64,000 nt of DNA from Niastella vici (lineage in GTDB: Bacteria; Bacteroidota; Bacteroidia; Chitinophagales; Chitinophagaceae), in NCBI RefSeq assembly GCF_002077945.1, contig NZ_LVYD01000058.1:1-64000 (forward strand), read 5' to 3'. Shown here one piece after another: positions 52,982 to 62,334 of the stretch. The notes beneath the pieces were generated by a model. That model was not told where the DNA came from and made no database searches. It saw nothing but the letters and a program-made list of their open reading frames with translations. The position numbers and the translations under genes were made by a program. Each line of letters opens with the position of its first letter. Positions within the stretch are counted from its first letter, which is position 1.

Positions 52982-53429
52982 TGTGAGTTTACTATTGAAG
53001 CGGCTAATTTACGATATAATGTTCAAGATAATGTTCCACCGTGTGTTTAAGGCATAATGCCAGCCAGCCTTTCGGGTAAAGGGTTAAAGACGGCTGCCTT
53101 AAAGGTATACCGGGATGTAAAGCCGGGAAACTCCATATCCTGGAAAATTAGTTCAACAATTAATCCCAAAACCGGCCGGCCTCTCCTTATTAAATTAAGT
53201 GTTAACACCTAAGTTACTGAAACAAAGCCCTTAGGAAAATATATGATTTAGTATATATACTATATGATATTAATATAATGTTATTTACATTTGACCAAAA
53301 TCAATCCACCCTTATGAAAATGCTAAAATTATGTTGGCAATACTTTTCATGCGGACCTCCATTTATAAACGGGCTACCTATTAGACCTTCCGTGCAGACT
53401 GTTTCCCTTTAGAGTATAAATCCGTTTTT
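52982..53429. other. Gap between pdxA and a T9SS gene
   Basis: This is the shared upstream region of two divergent genes. A 32-codon forward frame at 53314-53412 (starting MKMLKLCWQYFS) has no support. The AT-rich stretch 53235-53285 may hold the T9SS gene promoter, but no consensus boxes are seen. Confidence 0.4.
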
Positions 53430-55406
53430 ATGAAAATCCGTTTACGTGAAACTATTACCCTGATGTTACTGCTAGCCAGTTTATCCTGGTCGCAGGCTCA
53501 GATAACCGCGCCTGTGATCCGCGGTAAATTTGGTGTAGATGCCGATGTACAACTTGACTGGTTCAATGAAGCGCTTAAGACCAGTCCTGTAAATGATGAC
53601 TGGTATTACCGGCTTGGTAGCGCAGCCAATACTGGTATTTTTATTATTGATACTGCCGGGGCCGGGGCTAAAATGGCGCAATATGCTGCAGGTAAAAACC
53701 TGACAACTCCTTTCTACAAGAAAATGCAATATCCCGCTTTTAGTATTGTAGGGAGCAGAACACTGATCGATGCTATTTTTGTGCGCGACTATCATGGCAA
53801 TGATACTACTGCATTTGCTGCTGGCTCAGATAAAAATGGAGACAGTCCGGCCGATTGGACAGGTGATGTACAATCGATTCCCAACAAAAATGATATCCTC
53901 GACTCGTATGTGCATATTCGAAGGGAAGGCCCTACGGGAACTCTTGCCGATACGCTGTGGATGTATGGCGGTTTGGCCCTCGAGGCAACGAATGGTAACC
54001 GGTATTTTGATTTTGAATTATACCAGACCGATATTTTTTACACCCGCGCTACGAAAGCATTCACAGGGTATGGCCCCGATGCCGGGCACACTTCCTGGAA
54101 ATTTGATGCTGCGGGTAATGTAACGCAGGTGGGCGATATTATTTTTTCGGCTAATTATGGCAGCTCGAGCCTTTCTTCTATTGAAGCCCGCATTTGGATC
54201 GACGAAGCTGACTTTGCTATAATTCCCAATGCATTTGACTGGACGTATACCTTTGATGGCGCAAACAGCGGTTCGCAATATGGCTATGCCGGTATAAAAC
54301 CGAAAACCGCAGATCCTTTTTATTTTGGTACAACAAATTCAACTACCAGTTGGGCCGGTCCTTACGGAATAGTGCGGGCCGATAATTCAGTGCTGACGAG
54401 TTTCGCGGCAGGCCAGTTTATGGAATTTGGGGTGAACCTCTCCATTTTGGGATTGAACCCCGATAAACTCCTTGGAGTAACTAATTGCGGTATTCCTTTC
54501 AGCAAGATCCTGATCAAGACGCGTTCTTCTGTTTCTTTTAATGCAGAGTTAAAAGATTTTATCGGCCCCTTCGATCTGTTCCTGCCCGACAAGGCAGATG
54601 CTGCGGCCGATCAGCCGGTATTTTGCGGCGCTACAGGCATAAGTACTTTAACAGTTGTAAATCCTTATTCAACTTCTAACTATGCCTGGACCACAGCCAA
54701 TGGCCACATTGTTGGCGCCACTACCGGAACAAGTATTACAGTTGACCAGCCAGGTACCTATATTGTTACGCAAACACTGGCCACCAGTTGTCCTTATTAT
54801 GCAAGCGATACAGTAGTGATAACTTCAGATCCTACCTGTGTGGTACTGGCAACCAACGATGTAACCTTAAGTGGCGAGTTGGCAAAAAGTGTGGTGAACC
54901 TTGACTGGTCGGTATTCCAGAACCAGGAAGTGCAATCTTTCACCATTGAAAGAAGTATTGATGGCACACATTTTACGCTTGTAGATATAGTAAATAATCA
55001 ATCGCCCACAACACGGTACCTGGCCTATAAAGCTACCGATAATGTAAGTGGGTTGAATGGTTCGTATGTGTATTACCGCATCAAGGTATCGGGCCGTAAT
55101 GGCGGAGTTCAATACACCAGAACTATACGAGTGGCATTGGATGGTAATTCAACCGGGATAACCCTGTCGCCTAACCCCGTGCGTGATCATTTTCAGCTAT
55201 ACATGCATTCAGATGCCGACAGGGATGTGCAGGTACAGGTTTATAGTGTTACCGGCCAGTTGATGAGAACTATGCACACGCAGGTGAAAAAAGGCTATTC
55301 TACCATTAGCATGGATGATTTCAAAAGCTGGGCAAAAGGCATGTATACCGTTAAAGTGCTTGCGGGCAGCGATACATTTATAGAAAAGATGATCCTCACT
55401 AAATAA
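53430..55406 (+). CDS. T9SS-secreted hypothetical protein with Ig/PKD-like module
   Basis: This 658-residue protein has a signal peptide ending SQAQ (about 24), a large N-terminal beta-rich domain (about 30-390) of unknown type, a PKD/Ig-like module (about 395-475, VVNPYSTSNYAWTTANGHIV), an FN3-like module (about 485-585, FTIERSIDGTHFTLVDIV) and a T9SS sorting domain (about 590-658: LSPNPVRDHFQLYM, YSVTGQLMRTM, WAKGMYTVKV). It would be exported by the type IX system. Function is unknown. Confidence 0.87.
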   Translation: MKIRLRETITLMLLLASLSWSQAQITAPVIRGKFGVDADVQLDWFNEALKTSPVNDDWYYRLGSAANTGIFIIDTAGAGAKMAQYAAGKNLTTPFYKKMQYPAFSIVGSRTLIDAIFVRDYHGNDTTAFAAGSDKNGDSPADWTGDVQSIPNKNDILDSYVHIRREGPTGTLADTLWMYGGLALEATNGNRYFDFELYQTDIFYTRATKAFTGYGPDAGHTSWKFDAAGNVTQVGDIIFSANYGSSSLSSIEARIWIDEADFAIIPNAFDWTYTFDGANSGSQYGYAGIKPKTADPFYFGTTNSTTSWAGPYGIVRADNSVLTSFAAGQFMEFGVNLSILGLNPDKLLGVTNCGIPFSKILIKTRSSVSFNAELKDFIGPFDLFLPDKADAAADQPVFCGATGISTLTVVNPYSTSNYAWTTANGHIVGATTGTSITVDQPGTYIVTQTLATSCPYYASDTVVITSDPTCVVLATNDVTLSGELAKSVVNLDWSVFQNQEVQSFTIERSIDGTHFTLVDIVNNQSPTTRYLAYKATDNVSGLNGSYVYYRIKVSGRNGGVQYTRTIRVALDGNSTGITLSPNPVRDHFQLYMHSDADRDVQVQVYSVTGQLMRTMHTQVKKGYSTISMDDFKSWAKGMYTVKVLAGSDTFIEKMILTK

Positions 55407-55628
55407 CAACTGTTGTTTTTTTATGTTTTACTTGCAGCTTGAAGTGTTATGCTTTAAGCTGCAGGTTTTAACCACCACTCAAATGTATTCATGTAGGATT
55501 TGAATTAAACATTAAACAATTCCATTATTTAACTAGCGTATCTGTTGTTGGTAAGTGTTTATTTTAGTGTTGAGTTTCCAATAATATTTCGAAAGGTACG
55601 TTTATAGCTTGCCCTAAGATCCGTATAT

Positions 55629-56072
55629 ATGAAAAACGCCCTACTGGCTGTGCTGATCACAACAGTATGTAACGATCATGCACTGGCACAAATAACCCCA
55701 ACCGGAGCTTATTCACCTCCGGCTACTGTAAACAGTAAAGTAAGCACTACAAATAAAGCAACTGGCGCCATAATAACCGGCCCGTTAACCGATGGCACTA
55801 TCAGCACTGATAGACTGGCTAACGAACTACTCACCACCAACAAACTTACTGATGGTGTTGAAACCAGCAACAAACTGGCTGACGATATAATCAATTCATT
55901 AAAAACTATAGAGGATGCACGACCTGCCGGCAAACAGTCGGCGGGCATACAATGGGAAGCATTACCACTATCCGGAGTCATTACAGGCGAGGCCGTTGAA
56001 TGTGGTATGCAGCAATTACATAAACCCAGACCCATTAGTACAAGAAAAAGAACAGGACGTTTACAAATATAA
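55629..56072 (+). CDS. Secreted protein with trimeric-stalk-like repeats, possibly truncated
   Basis: This 147-residue protein has a signal peptide ending ALAQ (about 21) followed by short repeats (LTDGTISTDRLANELL, TTNKLTDGVETSNKLADDI) like the beta/coiled stalks of trimeric adhesins and tail fibres. The last 30 residues (about 118-147) are basic and unlike the rest, and a different frame stays open past this point, which would fit a frameshift in a once-longer protein. No C-terminal sorting domain is present. Confidence 0.6.
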   Translation: MKNALLAVLITTVCNDHALAQITPTGAYSPPATVNSKVSTTNKATGAIITGPLTDGTISTDRLANELLTTNKLTDGVETSNKLADDIINSLKTIEDARPAGKQSAGIQWEALPLSGVITGEAVECGMQQLHKPRPISTRKRTGRLQI

Positions 56073-56195
56073 GGTTGACCAAGGTTTTAGTTTCATGCGG
56101 ATCAAAGAGGTCCGGCCGGATTTCATTCCTGAATATTCCCCTACCTCTTTCTTATCTTCTGTTTCCGCACCCCTTTCAACTTCTCAACTTCTTTG

Positions 56196-56203
56196 TACTT
56201 TTG
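56196..56203 (+). promoter_or_regulatory. -7 element touching the rsmA start
   Basis: TACTTTTG matches TAnnTTTG exactly and ends four bases before the rsmA GTG at 56208. The predicted transcription start falls on or next to the start codon. Confidence 0.65.
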
Positions 56204-56207
56204 CCAT

Positions 56208-56960
56208 GTGTATACACTAAAAAAATCGCTGGGACAGCATTTTCTGAAAGATGAAAATATTTGTCACAAAATAGTGCAGGCATTGCAGCAGCAGCCATTT
56301 CAACGGCTGCTGGAGGTAGGCCCCGGTGGCGGTGCTTTAACCAAATATTTACACCAATTGCCCGGTATCGACTTTAAATGTGTTGAACTGGACGAAGAAA
56401 AGGTGAACTGGTTACTGCAACAATATCCCGCATTGCAATCAAAGATCATTCACCAGGATTTTCTGACAATTGAACAGCCGTTTGGCGAACCGTTCACGCT
56501 AGTGGGCAATTTCCCTTATAACATTTCCTCACAGATATTGTTTAAAGTACTGGAATGGAAAGGCAGTGTGCAAACCGTTATTGGTATGTTCCAGAAAGAA
56601 GTGGCGCAACGGGTTGTTGCCCGCGAAGGCAATAAAGTGTACGGGATCCTGAGCGTGCTGGTGCAGGCATTTTTTGATGTGGAATACTTGTTTGAAGTAA
56701 GTGAGAATGCTTTTAATCCGCCCCCCAAAGTAAAAAGCGCCGTGATCAGGTTAACACCCCGGCAAACCGTGCCTGAAATGAAAAGCGAACGGGCATTTTT
56801 TGTACTGGTAAAAACCGCTTTTAACCAGCGTCGTAAAACCTTACGGAATGCGGTTAAAAGTTTATATACGCCCAAAGAACTGAAAGATCCCATATTTGAT
56901 AAAAGAGCCGAACAATTAACGGTGAACGATTTTGCCCGGCTTACTTTCACCATGAAATAA
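56208..56960 (+). CDS. rsmA: 16S rRNA (A1518/A1519) dimethyltransferase
   Basis: This 250-residue methyltransferase (KsgA/RsmA) has the N-terminal [12 protein letters not shown], the SAM motif LLEVGPGGG (about 34-42), the acidic ELDEEKVNW and the catalytic NFPYNIS, with a helical C-terminal domain ([29 protein letters not shown]). It dimethylates two adenines at the 3' end of 16S rRNA during small-subunit assembly. The start is GTG 56208, the only one fitting the family; a TTG at 56193 overlaps the promoter, and an ATG at 56206 is out of frame and hits a stop after four codons. Confidence 0.93.
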   Translation: MYTLKKSLGQHFLKDENICHKIVQALQQQPFQRLLEVGPGGGALTKYLHQLPGIDFKCVELDEEKVNWLLQQYPALQSKIIHQDFLTIEQPFGEPFTLVGNFPYNISSQILFKVLEWKGSVQTVIGMFQKEVAQRVVAREGNKVYGILSVLVQAFFDVEYLFEVSENAFNPPPKVKSAVIRLTPRQTVPEMKSERAFFVLVKTAFNQRRKTLRNAVKSLYTPKELKDPIFDKRAEQLTVNDFARLTFTMK

Positions 56961-56986
56961 TAACCCCACCAGATACAGACAACAGG

Positions 56987-57913
56987 ATGATGAAGAAAGT
57001 GATTATAACCGCCAAAGTACATGACTGGCTGATTGAGCAGTTACAGAAAAAAGGTTTTACCATTCAATATGTTCCCGCTGTTACTTACGAAGAGCTGCTG
57101 AATATTATTCAGGAAGCGGAAGGCCTCATAGTAACCACCCGCATAAAGATCGATAAACCCATGCTCGACCGGGCAACGCAATTAAAATGGATTGGCCGGC
57201 TGGGCAGTGGCATGGAACTGATTGATGTGGCCTATGCCGAACGTATGGGCATAAAATGCGCAAGCAGTCCCGAAGGCAACCGGAATGCTGTAGCTGAACA
57301 TGCACTGGGCATGTTGCTGAGCCTGATGAACAAGATGAACAGCAGTATGCAGGAAATAAGGGAGGGCAAATGGATACGCGATGCCAACCGGGGTATTGAG
57401 CTTACTGGTAAAACAGTGGGGATCGTGGGCTTTGGCAACACGGGCAGCGCCTTTGCCAAATTACTGGCTGCTTTTGATGTTACGGTGCTGGCCTGTGATA
57501 AATTTAAATTTGGCTTTGCCAAAGGAATTGTACGGGAAGCCAACCAGGAACAAATTGCCCGCTATGCCGATGTGGTGAGTTTACACCTGCCATTGACCGA
57601 CGATACCTTTCATTATGCCAATGATGCATTTTTTAATGCGCTTGAACGCAAGCCGTTTTTTTTAAATACCTCGCGGGGTAAGGTGCAGGATACCGGGGCT
57701 ATTATCAGGGCCCTGCAGAATGGTAAAATTGCCGGGGCCGGCCTCGATGTGCTGGAAAATGAAAAGCTGGAAACCTATTCCGAATCGGAGAAAAAGGAGT
57801 TGGACTGGCTTTTACAGCAGCCCAATGTGCTCATTACACCGCATACTGCCGGCTACAGTCATGAGGCTTTTTATAAAATGGCCAGTGTGGTATTGGAGAA
57901 ACTGGGGATCTAA
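56987..57913 (+). CDS. D-2-hydroxyacid dehydrogenase, phosphoglycerate-dehydrogenase-like
   Basis: This 308-residue protein has the D-isomer 2-hydroxyacid dehydrogenase layout: a catalytic domain split around an NAD-binding Rossmann fold with [11 protein letters not shown] (about 143-151), catalytic Arg in [19 protein letters not shown] and the His in [17 protein letters not shown]. It likely oxidises 3-phosphoglycerate or a similar acid; the missing ACT-type C-terminal domain and lack of serB/serC neighbours leave the substrate open. It follows rsmA by 26 bases and may share its transcript. Confidence 0.88.
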   Translation: MMKKVIITAKVHDWLIEQLQKKGFTIQYVPAVTYEELLNIIQEAEGLIVTTRIKIDKPMLDRATQLKWIGRLGSGMELIDVAYAERMGIKCASSPEGNRNAVAEHALGMLLSLMNKMNSSMQEIREGKWIRDANRGIELTGKTVGIVGFGNTGSAFAKLLAAFDVTVLACDKFKFGFAKGIVREANQEQIARYADVVSLHLPLTDDTFHYANDAFFNALERKPFFLNTSRGKVQDTGAIIRALQNGKIAGAGLDVLENEKLETYSESEKKELDWLLQQPNVLITPHTAGYSHEAFYKMASVVLEKLGI

Positions 57914-58049
57914 GGTTAGTAGCCCGTACATGCTAAAAAAATGCTAAATCAGGGACGCCAATTGCGCCAGGAATGGGCAAGGCCGCTGGTTTAACCGGTT
58001 TCCTTTTAAAAAATCGATCCGGGTAGCTAAATCATTCTGAAAAAAACTT

Positions 58050-58057
58050 TATTTTTG
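58050..58057 (+). promoter_or_regulatory. -7 element for greA
   Basis: TATTTTTG matches TAnnTTTG exactly, upstream of the attenuator-like hairpin. The predicted start near 58063 gives a leader of about 95 bases. Confidence 0.5.
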
Positions 58058-58072
58058 TTTTATACAGTAGTG

Positions 58073-58108
58073 CAACGCTTCAGCTCTGAGGCGTTGTTCT
58101 TTTTTTCT
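58073..58108 (+). terminator. Attenuator-like terminator in the greA leader
   Basis: CAACGC (58073-58078) pairs with GCGTTG (58091-58096), extended inward by T-G and TCAG/CTGA pairs, and followed by TTCTTTTTTTCT. It lies between the greA -7 element and the ATG, so most transcripts may stop here. It could alternatively end the hydroxyacid dehydrogenase transcript, 160 bases upstream. Confidence 0.75.
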
Positions 58109-58147
58109 ATTTATAGTAGAGAGCACCAAATATATCTGGTTTAAAAT

Positions 58148-58154
58148 AAGGAGG
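58148..58154 (+). promoter_or_regulatory. Strong Shine-Dalgarno site for greA
   Basis: AAGGAGG lies six bases before the greA ATG (58160). Consensus Shine-Dalgarno sites are rare in Bacteroidota, so this stands out from the other genes in the window and suggests high or specially controlled translation. Confidence 0.7.
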
Positions 58155-58159
58155 TTTTT

Positions 58160-58633
58160 ATGACAAGTGTTTTATACGTTACAAAAGAAACACTCGAGCA
58201 AATGAAGGAAGAGCTGCTGCGTATGCGTACGGTTGATCGTCCGGCGGCGGCCAGGGCTATTGCTGAAGCACGTGAAAAAGGCGATTTGAAGGAAAATGCT
58301 GAATACGATGCTGCCAAAGAAGCCCAGGGTATACTGGAAGCCAAATTAAAAAAACTTGAAAACGATATTGCCAGCGTTCGGATACTGGATACAGAAAATG
58401 TAGATACCAGTAAAGTATCTATTCTTACCAAAGTAACCATTCTTAATCTTGCTAATAAAAAAAGGATCACCTACACTATCGTTTCTGAAAAAGAAGCTGA
58501 TCTGAAACAGGGAAAAATCTCAGTGACTTCCCCCATTGGCCAGGGCCTCCTTGGCAAGGTAGTAGGCGATGTGGCAGAAGTTCAGGTTCCTGCCGGCCTG
58601 CTCAAGTTCCAGATTGAAGAGATCACTGTTTAA
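58160..58633 (+). CDS. greA: Transcription elongation factor GreA
   Basis: This 157-residue protein has the N-terminal coiled-coil (about 5-75: ETLEQMKEELLRMRTVDRPA, ARAIAEAREKGDLKENAEYD, AKEAQGILEAKLKKLE) whose tip acidic residues reach the polymerase active site, and the C-terminal FKBP-like domain (GQGLLGKVVGDVAEVQVPAG). It stimulates cleavage of backtracked RNA so that polymerase can resume. Its leader contains a terminator-like hairpin and a strong Shine-Dalgarno site. Confidence 0.96.
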   Translation: MTSVLYVTKETLEQMKEELLRMRTVDRPAAARAIAEAREKGDLKENAEYDAAKEAQGILEAKLKKLENDIASVRILDTENVDTSKVSILTKVTILNLANKKRITYTIVSEKEADLKQGKISVTSPIGQGLLGKVVGDVAEVQVPAGLLKFQIEEITV

Positions 58634-58702
58634 CAACCGTTACACCCCGAGATTCCCGGATATTTATTGCTAATTTCTTTTAGGCTGGTTTATCATTTAC
58701 AG

Positions 58703-58710
58703 TAGCTTTG
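58703..58710 (+). promoter_or_regulatory. -7 element for the HIT-family gene
   Basis: TAGCTTTG matches TAnnTTTG exactly, about 70 bases upstream of the ATG at 58781. A tiny out-of-the-way frame (seven codons from 58724) lies in the leader. Confidence 0.5.
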
Positions 58711-58780
58711 TGCGCCACTTACAATGGTTTTTATAAGGCATGTATAGTGCTTTCAACTCATATTAAAAACTACGGGGCAT

Positions 58781-59176
58781 ATGACTATTTTTTCGAAGAT
58801 AATTGCCGGTGATATACCGGCCTATAAGATTGCAGAAGATGAACATTTCTTTGCATTCCTTGATATTTTTCCCCTGGTTGAAGGGCATGTATTGGTAGTG
58901 CCGAAGCTGGAAGTAGATAAGTTTTTCGATATGCCTGAAGATTATCTTGGCCGGATGCTGGTATTTTCACAGCCTATCGCAAAAGCTATTGAAAAAGCGT
59001 TTCCCTGTAACCGCTGTGGCATGGCCGTAGTAGGGCTCGAAGTGCCACATGCACATTTGCACCTGGTGCCCATCAACGGTATAAACGACCTGAATTTCAC
59101 CCGTGGCAAGCTCAAGCTTACGCCTGAACAATTGAAAGCTTCACAGGAAAAGATCATCAAGGCAATGAAGGGGTGA
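58781..59176 (+). CDS. HIT-family nucleotide-binding protein
   Basis: This 131-residue protein has the histidine-triad motif HAHLHLVP (about 93-100) and the N-terminal FSKIIAGDIPAYKIAEDE typical of the Hint/HinT branch. It hydrolyses adenosine phosphoramidates or related nucleotide conjugates in the cytoplasm. Length and start fit the family. It is usually a single-gene unit, as here. Confidence 0.93.
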   Translation: MTIFSKIIAGDIPAYKIAEDEHFFAFLDIFPLVEGHVLVVPKLEVDKFFDMPEDYLGRMLVFSQPIAKAIEKAFPCNRCGMAVVGLEVPHAHLHLVPINGINDLNFTRGKLKLTPEQLKASQEKIIKAMKG

Positions 59177-59339
59177 AACGGAAAAGGGAGTGCCGCATTC
59201 GGGATCACTACTTTTTCGGCAATTGGCCTACGCCAGAACACCGGCGGCCAGAGTAGGAACCAGATAACCGGCAGCAGGCAATCGGCTATTTAACGATGCA
59301 AGATGCAGGTTGATCTCGAAGATCATGAGCATTTCCCGT

Positions 59340-59921
59340 TCAGCTTTGCCGTTTCGCTATTATCCTGTCGGGGTTTTTCGCAATGAAATCTTCCCAGCCT
59401 TTTAGTTTTTTGCCGGCGGTTTTTAACAGGGTATTGTCCTGGAAATGATGGCATACCGCCACCGCCAGCGCATCGGAAGCATCGAGGTATTTGATATCTG
59501 TATTATGTTGAATGGAAAGGATGCGTTGCAGCATTTGCCATACCTGTTCTTTTCCCGCATTACCATTACCGGTAATGGATTGCTTTATTTTTTTGGGGGA
59601 ATATTCAAAAACTTCCAGCCCGGCATTTATAGCAGCTGCAATGGCTACGCCCTGAGCGCGGCCCAACTTGAGCATACTTTGTACGTTCTTCCCAAAAAAA
59701 GGCGCTTCAATGGCAAAGCTGGAAGGCTTGTGCGCTTTTATAAGTTCGCTTACTTTTTGGTGAATGAGCTGCAAGCGTTCATAATTGTCTTTACGACTGT
59801 TCAGCTTGAGTATGCTCATTTCGAGCAGTTTTATTTTTTGCGGCGATACGGCTATAATGCCATATCCCATTACCAGGGTGCCGGGATCTATACCAAGAAT
59901 TATTTTTGAAGGTGTATGCAA
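59340..59921 (-). CDS. ruvC: Holliday junction endonuclease RuvC
   Basis: This 193-residue RNase-H-fold nuclease has the first catalytic Asp in LGIDPGTLVMGYGI (about 9-22), the Glu in SFAIEAPFFGKNVQSMLKLG and the Asp in YLDASDALAVAVCHHF. It cleaves Holliday junctions with RuvAB during recombination. No ATG or GTG lies in frame before the conserved core, so the start must be the TTG at 59921. A C-terminal tail (about 165-193, KKLKGWEDFIAKNPDRI) is slightly longer than in E. coli. Confidence 0.93.
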   Translation of the reverse strand: MHTPSKIILGIDPGTLVMGYGIIAVSPQKIKLLEMSILKLNSRKDNYERLQLIHQKVSELIKAHKPSSFAIEAPFFGKNVQSMLKLGRAQGVAIAAAINAGLEVFEYSPKKIKQSITGNGNAGKEQVWQMLQRILSIQHNTDIKYLDASDALAVAVCHHFQDNTLLKTAGKKLKGWEDFIAKNPDRIIAKRQS

Positions 59922-59959
59922 TGAGTGTGGGGATGTAATTACTTTGTAAACTTATTTTG

Positions 59960-60955
59960 GTGACGTCGAACAAAAATATCAAAATTCTTCTCAACTATGT
60001 TATAGGGCCGCTGGTGTTTTGCCTGCTGGCCTGGTCAATTTACCAGCAATTATTACGGCAGAACAACTGGAAGGCTTCCCTGCAGCATGCATGGCGGGCA
60101 ACAACGGGTGTTGAATGGTGGAAGATGGTACTGGCAATAGTATTCATGTTTGTTAATTGGGGGGTGGAAGCCCGTAAATGGCAGATCGCCATAAAGCAGG
60201 TACAGCGATTATCATTTATACAGAGTTGCAAAGCTGTTTTTACCGGAACTACGCTGGCATTTTTTACCCCCAACCGTATAGGGGAATACATGGGGCGCAT
60301 ATTATATCTTGGTGAAGGCAAGCGAATAAAGGCAATTTCTCTTACTATTGTATGCAGTATGGGGCAGTTGCTGGTTACTTTGTGGGTTGGAATTGGCGGA
60401 ATTTTATATCTGCAATCATATGGGAATACAGAATTGCTTCATACGTTTGCCGGGCTTTGGCTGAAATTGGTGTTATATGCAGCCATAGCTGGGGCAGTAA
60501 TTTTAACATTATTTTATTTTCGTTTAGCAGGGCTGGTAAGATGGGTTGAAAAGATGCCCCGGTTGCGGAAACCTGTATCTTATATCAGGGTTTTAGATAA
60601 TCTTAACGCAACTATCCTTTTACGGATCCTGTCTTTATCTGTACTGAGATACAGCGTTTTTTTAGGGCAATATTACCTGCTGTTCGATGTGTTTGATGTG
60701 CACATAACTGTTGCACAGGTTGCCGGTTCGGTTAGTGTAATATTCCTTGTTTTAGCAATAGTACCCACCATAGCAGTGATCACCGAGTTAGGGGTTCGAT
60801 GGAAAGTCGGCATTGAAGTGGTACAACTTTTTGATAGCAATATTACCGGAATACTGGCCACATCGCTGGCCGTTTGGATCATAAACCTGGTAATACCAGC
60901 GTTGATAGGGAGTTTACTAATTTTAGGCATTAAAGTATTTAATAATAGAAAATAA
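59960..60955 (+). CDS. Flippase-like (UPF0104/LPG synthase transmembrane) protein
   Basis: This 331-residue protein has about eight membrane segments and the lysylphosphatidylglycerol-synthase/UPF0104 pattern, with the conserved LAFFTPNRIGEYMGR near residue 97 and VITELGVRWKVG near 275. The C-terminal synthase domain of MprF is missing, so it is probably a lipid flippase or related membrane protein. GTG 59960 is chosen; a TTG three bases upstream is also in frame. It is divergent from ruvC. Confidence 0.82.
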   Translation: MTSNKNIKILLNYVIGPLVFCLLAWSIYQQLLRQNNWKASLQHAWRATTGVEWWKMVLAIVFMFVNWGVEARKWQIAIKQVQRLSFIQSCKAVFTGTTLAFFTPNRIGEYMGRILYLGEGKRIKAISLTIVCSMGQLLVTLWVGIGGILYLQSYGNTELLHTFAGLWLKLVLYAAIAGAVILTLFYFRLAGLVRWVEKMPRLRKPVSYIRVLDNLNATILLRILSLSVLRYSVFLGQYYLLFDVFDVHITVAQVAGSVSVIFLVLAIVPTIAVITELGVRWKVGIEVVQLFDSNITGILATSLAVWIINLVIPALIGSLLILGIKVFNNRK

Positions 60956-61008
60956 ATACACCGGCCCGGACGTCAACCTTATTAATTGGATTAATTGAAT
61001 AGCGTTAC

Positions 61009-61803
61009 ATGAAAGTAAACCGACCACTCGTTTTTCTCCTGCTTTTTGTTATAAGTTTTCCGCTGAGAGCGGGGGACGGCTTTTGCGAGATCCGTAACTC
61101 GGCCTTTTCGAATGGAGAGGTGATCACTTTGAAGGTATTTTATACTGTAGTAGGCGCCTATTTCGGGGCTGGTGAAGCTTCTTTCACCACTACAGTGGAG
61201 AAAATGGCCGGTAAACCCGTATATCATATTATTGGCGACGGAAAAACCTATAGTTTTTACGATAACTTCTTCAAGGTTCGGGATAAGTATGAAACTTATA
61301 TCGACACGGGAACCCTGCAGCCATACCGCTTTATCCGTAATGTGTATGAAGGTGGCTATAAGAAATATGAGAATGTAACTTTCAATAAGGCCGCTAATTC
61401 AGCGGTGACCAACCAGGGGGTTTACAAGGTGCCCGAGTGCGTGCAGGATGTGTTAAGCGCGGTTTATTATTCCCGGAATATTGAGTTTAATAAACTGAAG
61501 GTTAACGACAAGATCAATTTCTCCATGTTCCTTGACAATGAAGTGTATGAAATGTACATCCGTTACCTGGGCAAGGAAACCATCAAGACCAAATATGGGA
61601 AGTTCAGGGCTATTAAATTTAAGCCATTACTTATTAAAGGGACCATTTTTGAGGGTGGCGAGAAAATGACGGTTTGGGTAAGCGATGACCGGAATCATAT
61701 TCCCATCCGGATTGAAAGCCCAATATCTGTTGGCAGCGTAAAGATCGATATGATCAGCTATCGTAATCTGCGCTATCCGCTCACTTCCCTGGTTAGCCTG
61801 TAG
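61009..61803 (+). CDS. DUF3108-containing periplasmic protein
   Basis: This 264-residue protein has a signal peptide (about 1-22, FLLLFVISFPLRAG) and a DUF3108 domain (FSNGEVITLKVFYTVVGAYF, YETYIDTGTLQPYRFIRNVY, VWVSDDRNHIPIRIESPISV), a beta-rich fold found in Gram-negative envelope proteins of unknown function. It lies 53 bases after the flippase-like gene on the same strand, so a linked envelope-lipid role is possible. Confidence 0.88.
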   Translation: MKVNRPLVFLLLFVISFPLRAGDGFCEIRNSAFSNGEVITLKVFYTVVGAYFGAGEASFTTTVEKMAGKPVYHIIGDGKTYSFYDNFFKVRDKYETYIDTGTLQPYRFIRNVYEGGYKKYENVTFNKAANSAVTNQGVYKVPECVQDVLSAVYYSRNIEFNKLKVNDKINFSMFLDNEVYEMYIRYLGKETIKTKYGKFRAIKFKPLLIKGTIFEGGEKMTVWVSDDRNHIPIRIESPISVGSVKIDMISYRNLRYPLTSLVSL

Positions 61804-61919
61804 AGTGGGAGAGAATCGGTTTTGGTCGGTAGTAGCCTGATTTCCAATCTATAATGATTTTTTTCGACTGCAGTTTGCTTCAATTTAAACACTGTATACA
61901 TCACTGAAAAATTTGTTGC

Positions 61920-61952
61920 CCGCCCCAACAGTACCGTTGGGGCGGTTTTTTT
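61920..61952 (+). terminator. Terminator after the DUF3108 gene
   Basis: CCGCCCCAAC (61920-61929) pairs perfectly with GTTGGGGCGG (61936-61945) around a 6-base loop, followed by seven Ts. Confidence 0.92.
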
Positions 61953-62031
61953 ATGCTGCAGCCCGGTTTGAGCTTGCTGTTTGGTGAATTGAATGAGCTG
62001 TTTTCAGATTTGTATGCTTTGTTTGGTGGTT

Positions 62032-62178
62032 TTTTATGCTTTGCAGGGCGATTTTATTGGTCTGCAGGGCGGTTTTATGAGCCTGTTGCGCAAGTTTAAA
62101 TGTTTGCAGCGCGGGTTTATGAGCCTGCAATACGAGTTTATCAGCTTGCTGTGCGGGTTGAAGCTTATTCAGTTCGGG
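62032..62178 (+). repeat. 21-bp tandem array, forward, seven units
   Basis: Seven units of 21 bases encode the heptads FYALQGD, FIGLQGG, FMSLLRK, FKCLQRG, FMSLQYE, FISLLCG and LKLIQFG, inside a 63-codon forward frame from 61993. Individual units diverge at about half their positions while the reading frame is kept. No promoter is seen for the frame, so the array may be a minisatellite or a decayed coding repeat. Confidence 0.7.
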
Positions 62179-62182
62179 AATT

Positions 62183-62228
62183 AGCTTACTCCTGACAAGA
62201 GTTCGTTAACTCAGGGAAAGAGTAAGCT
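62183..62228. repeat. Inverted repeat between the two 21-bp arrays
   Basis: AGCTTACTC (62183-62191) pairs perfectly with GAGTAAGCT (62220-62228), with inner GAGTT/AACTC (62199-62203 with 62208-62212) pairs. It has no T-run. It lies between the forward and reversed heptad arrays. Confidence 0.6.
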
Positions 62229-62334
62229 GTAACTAAACACGTGCTGCGATTAACTCTGCATGCAATAGACTGAAATTGAAAAATTTTGCCACAAACACGA
62301 TATGCGGCCTGTTCAAACTGAAAAAAACAATTCA

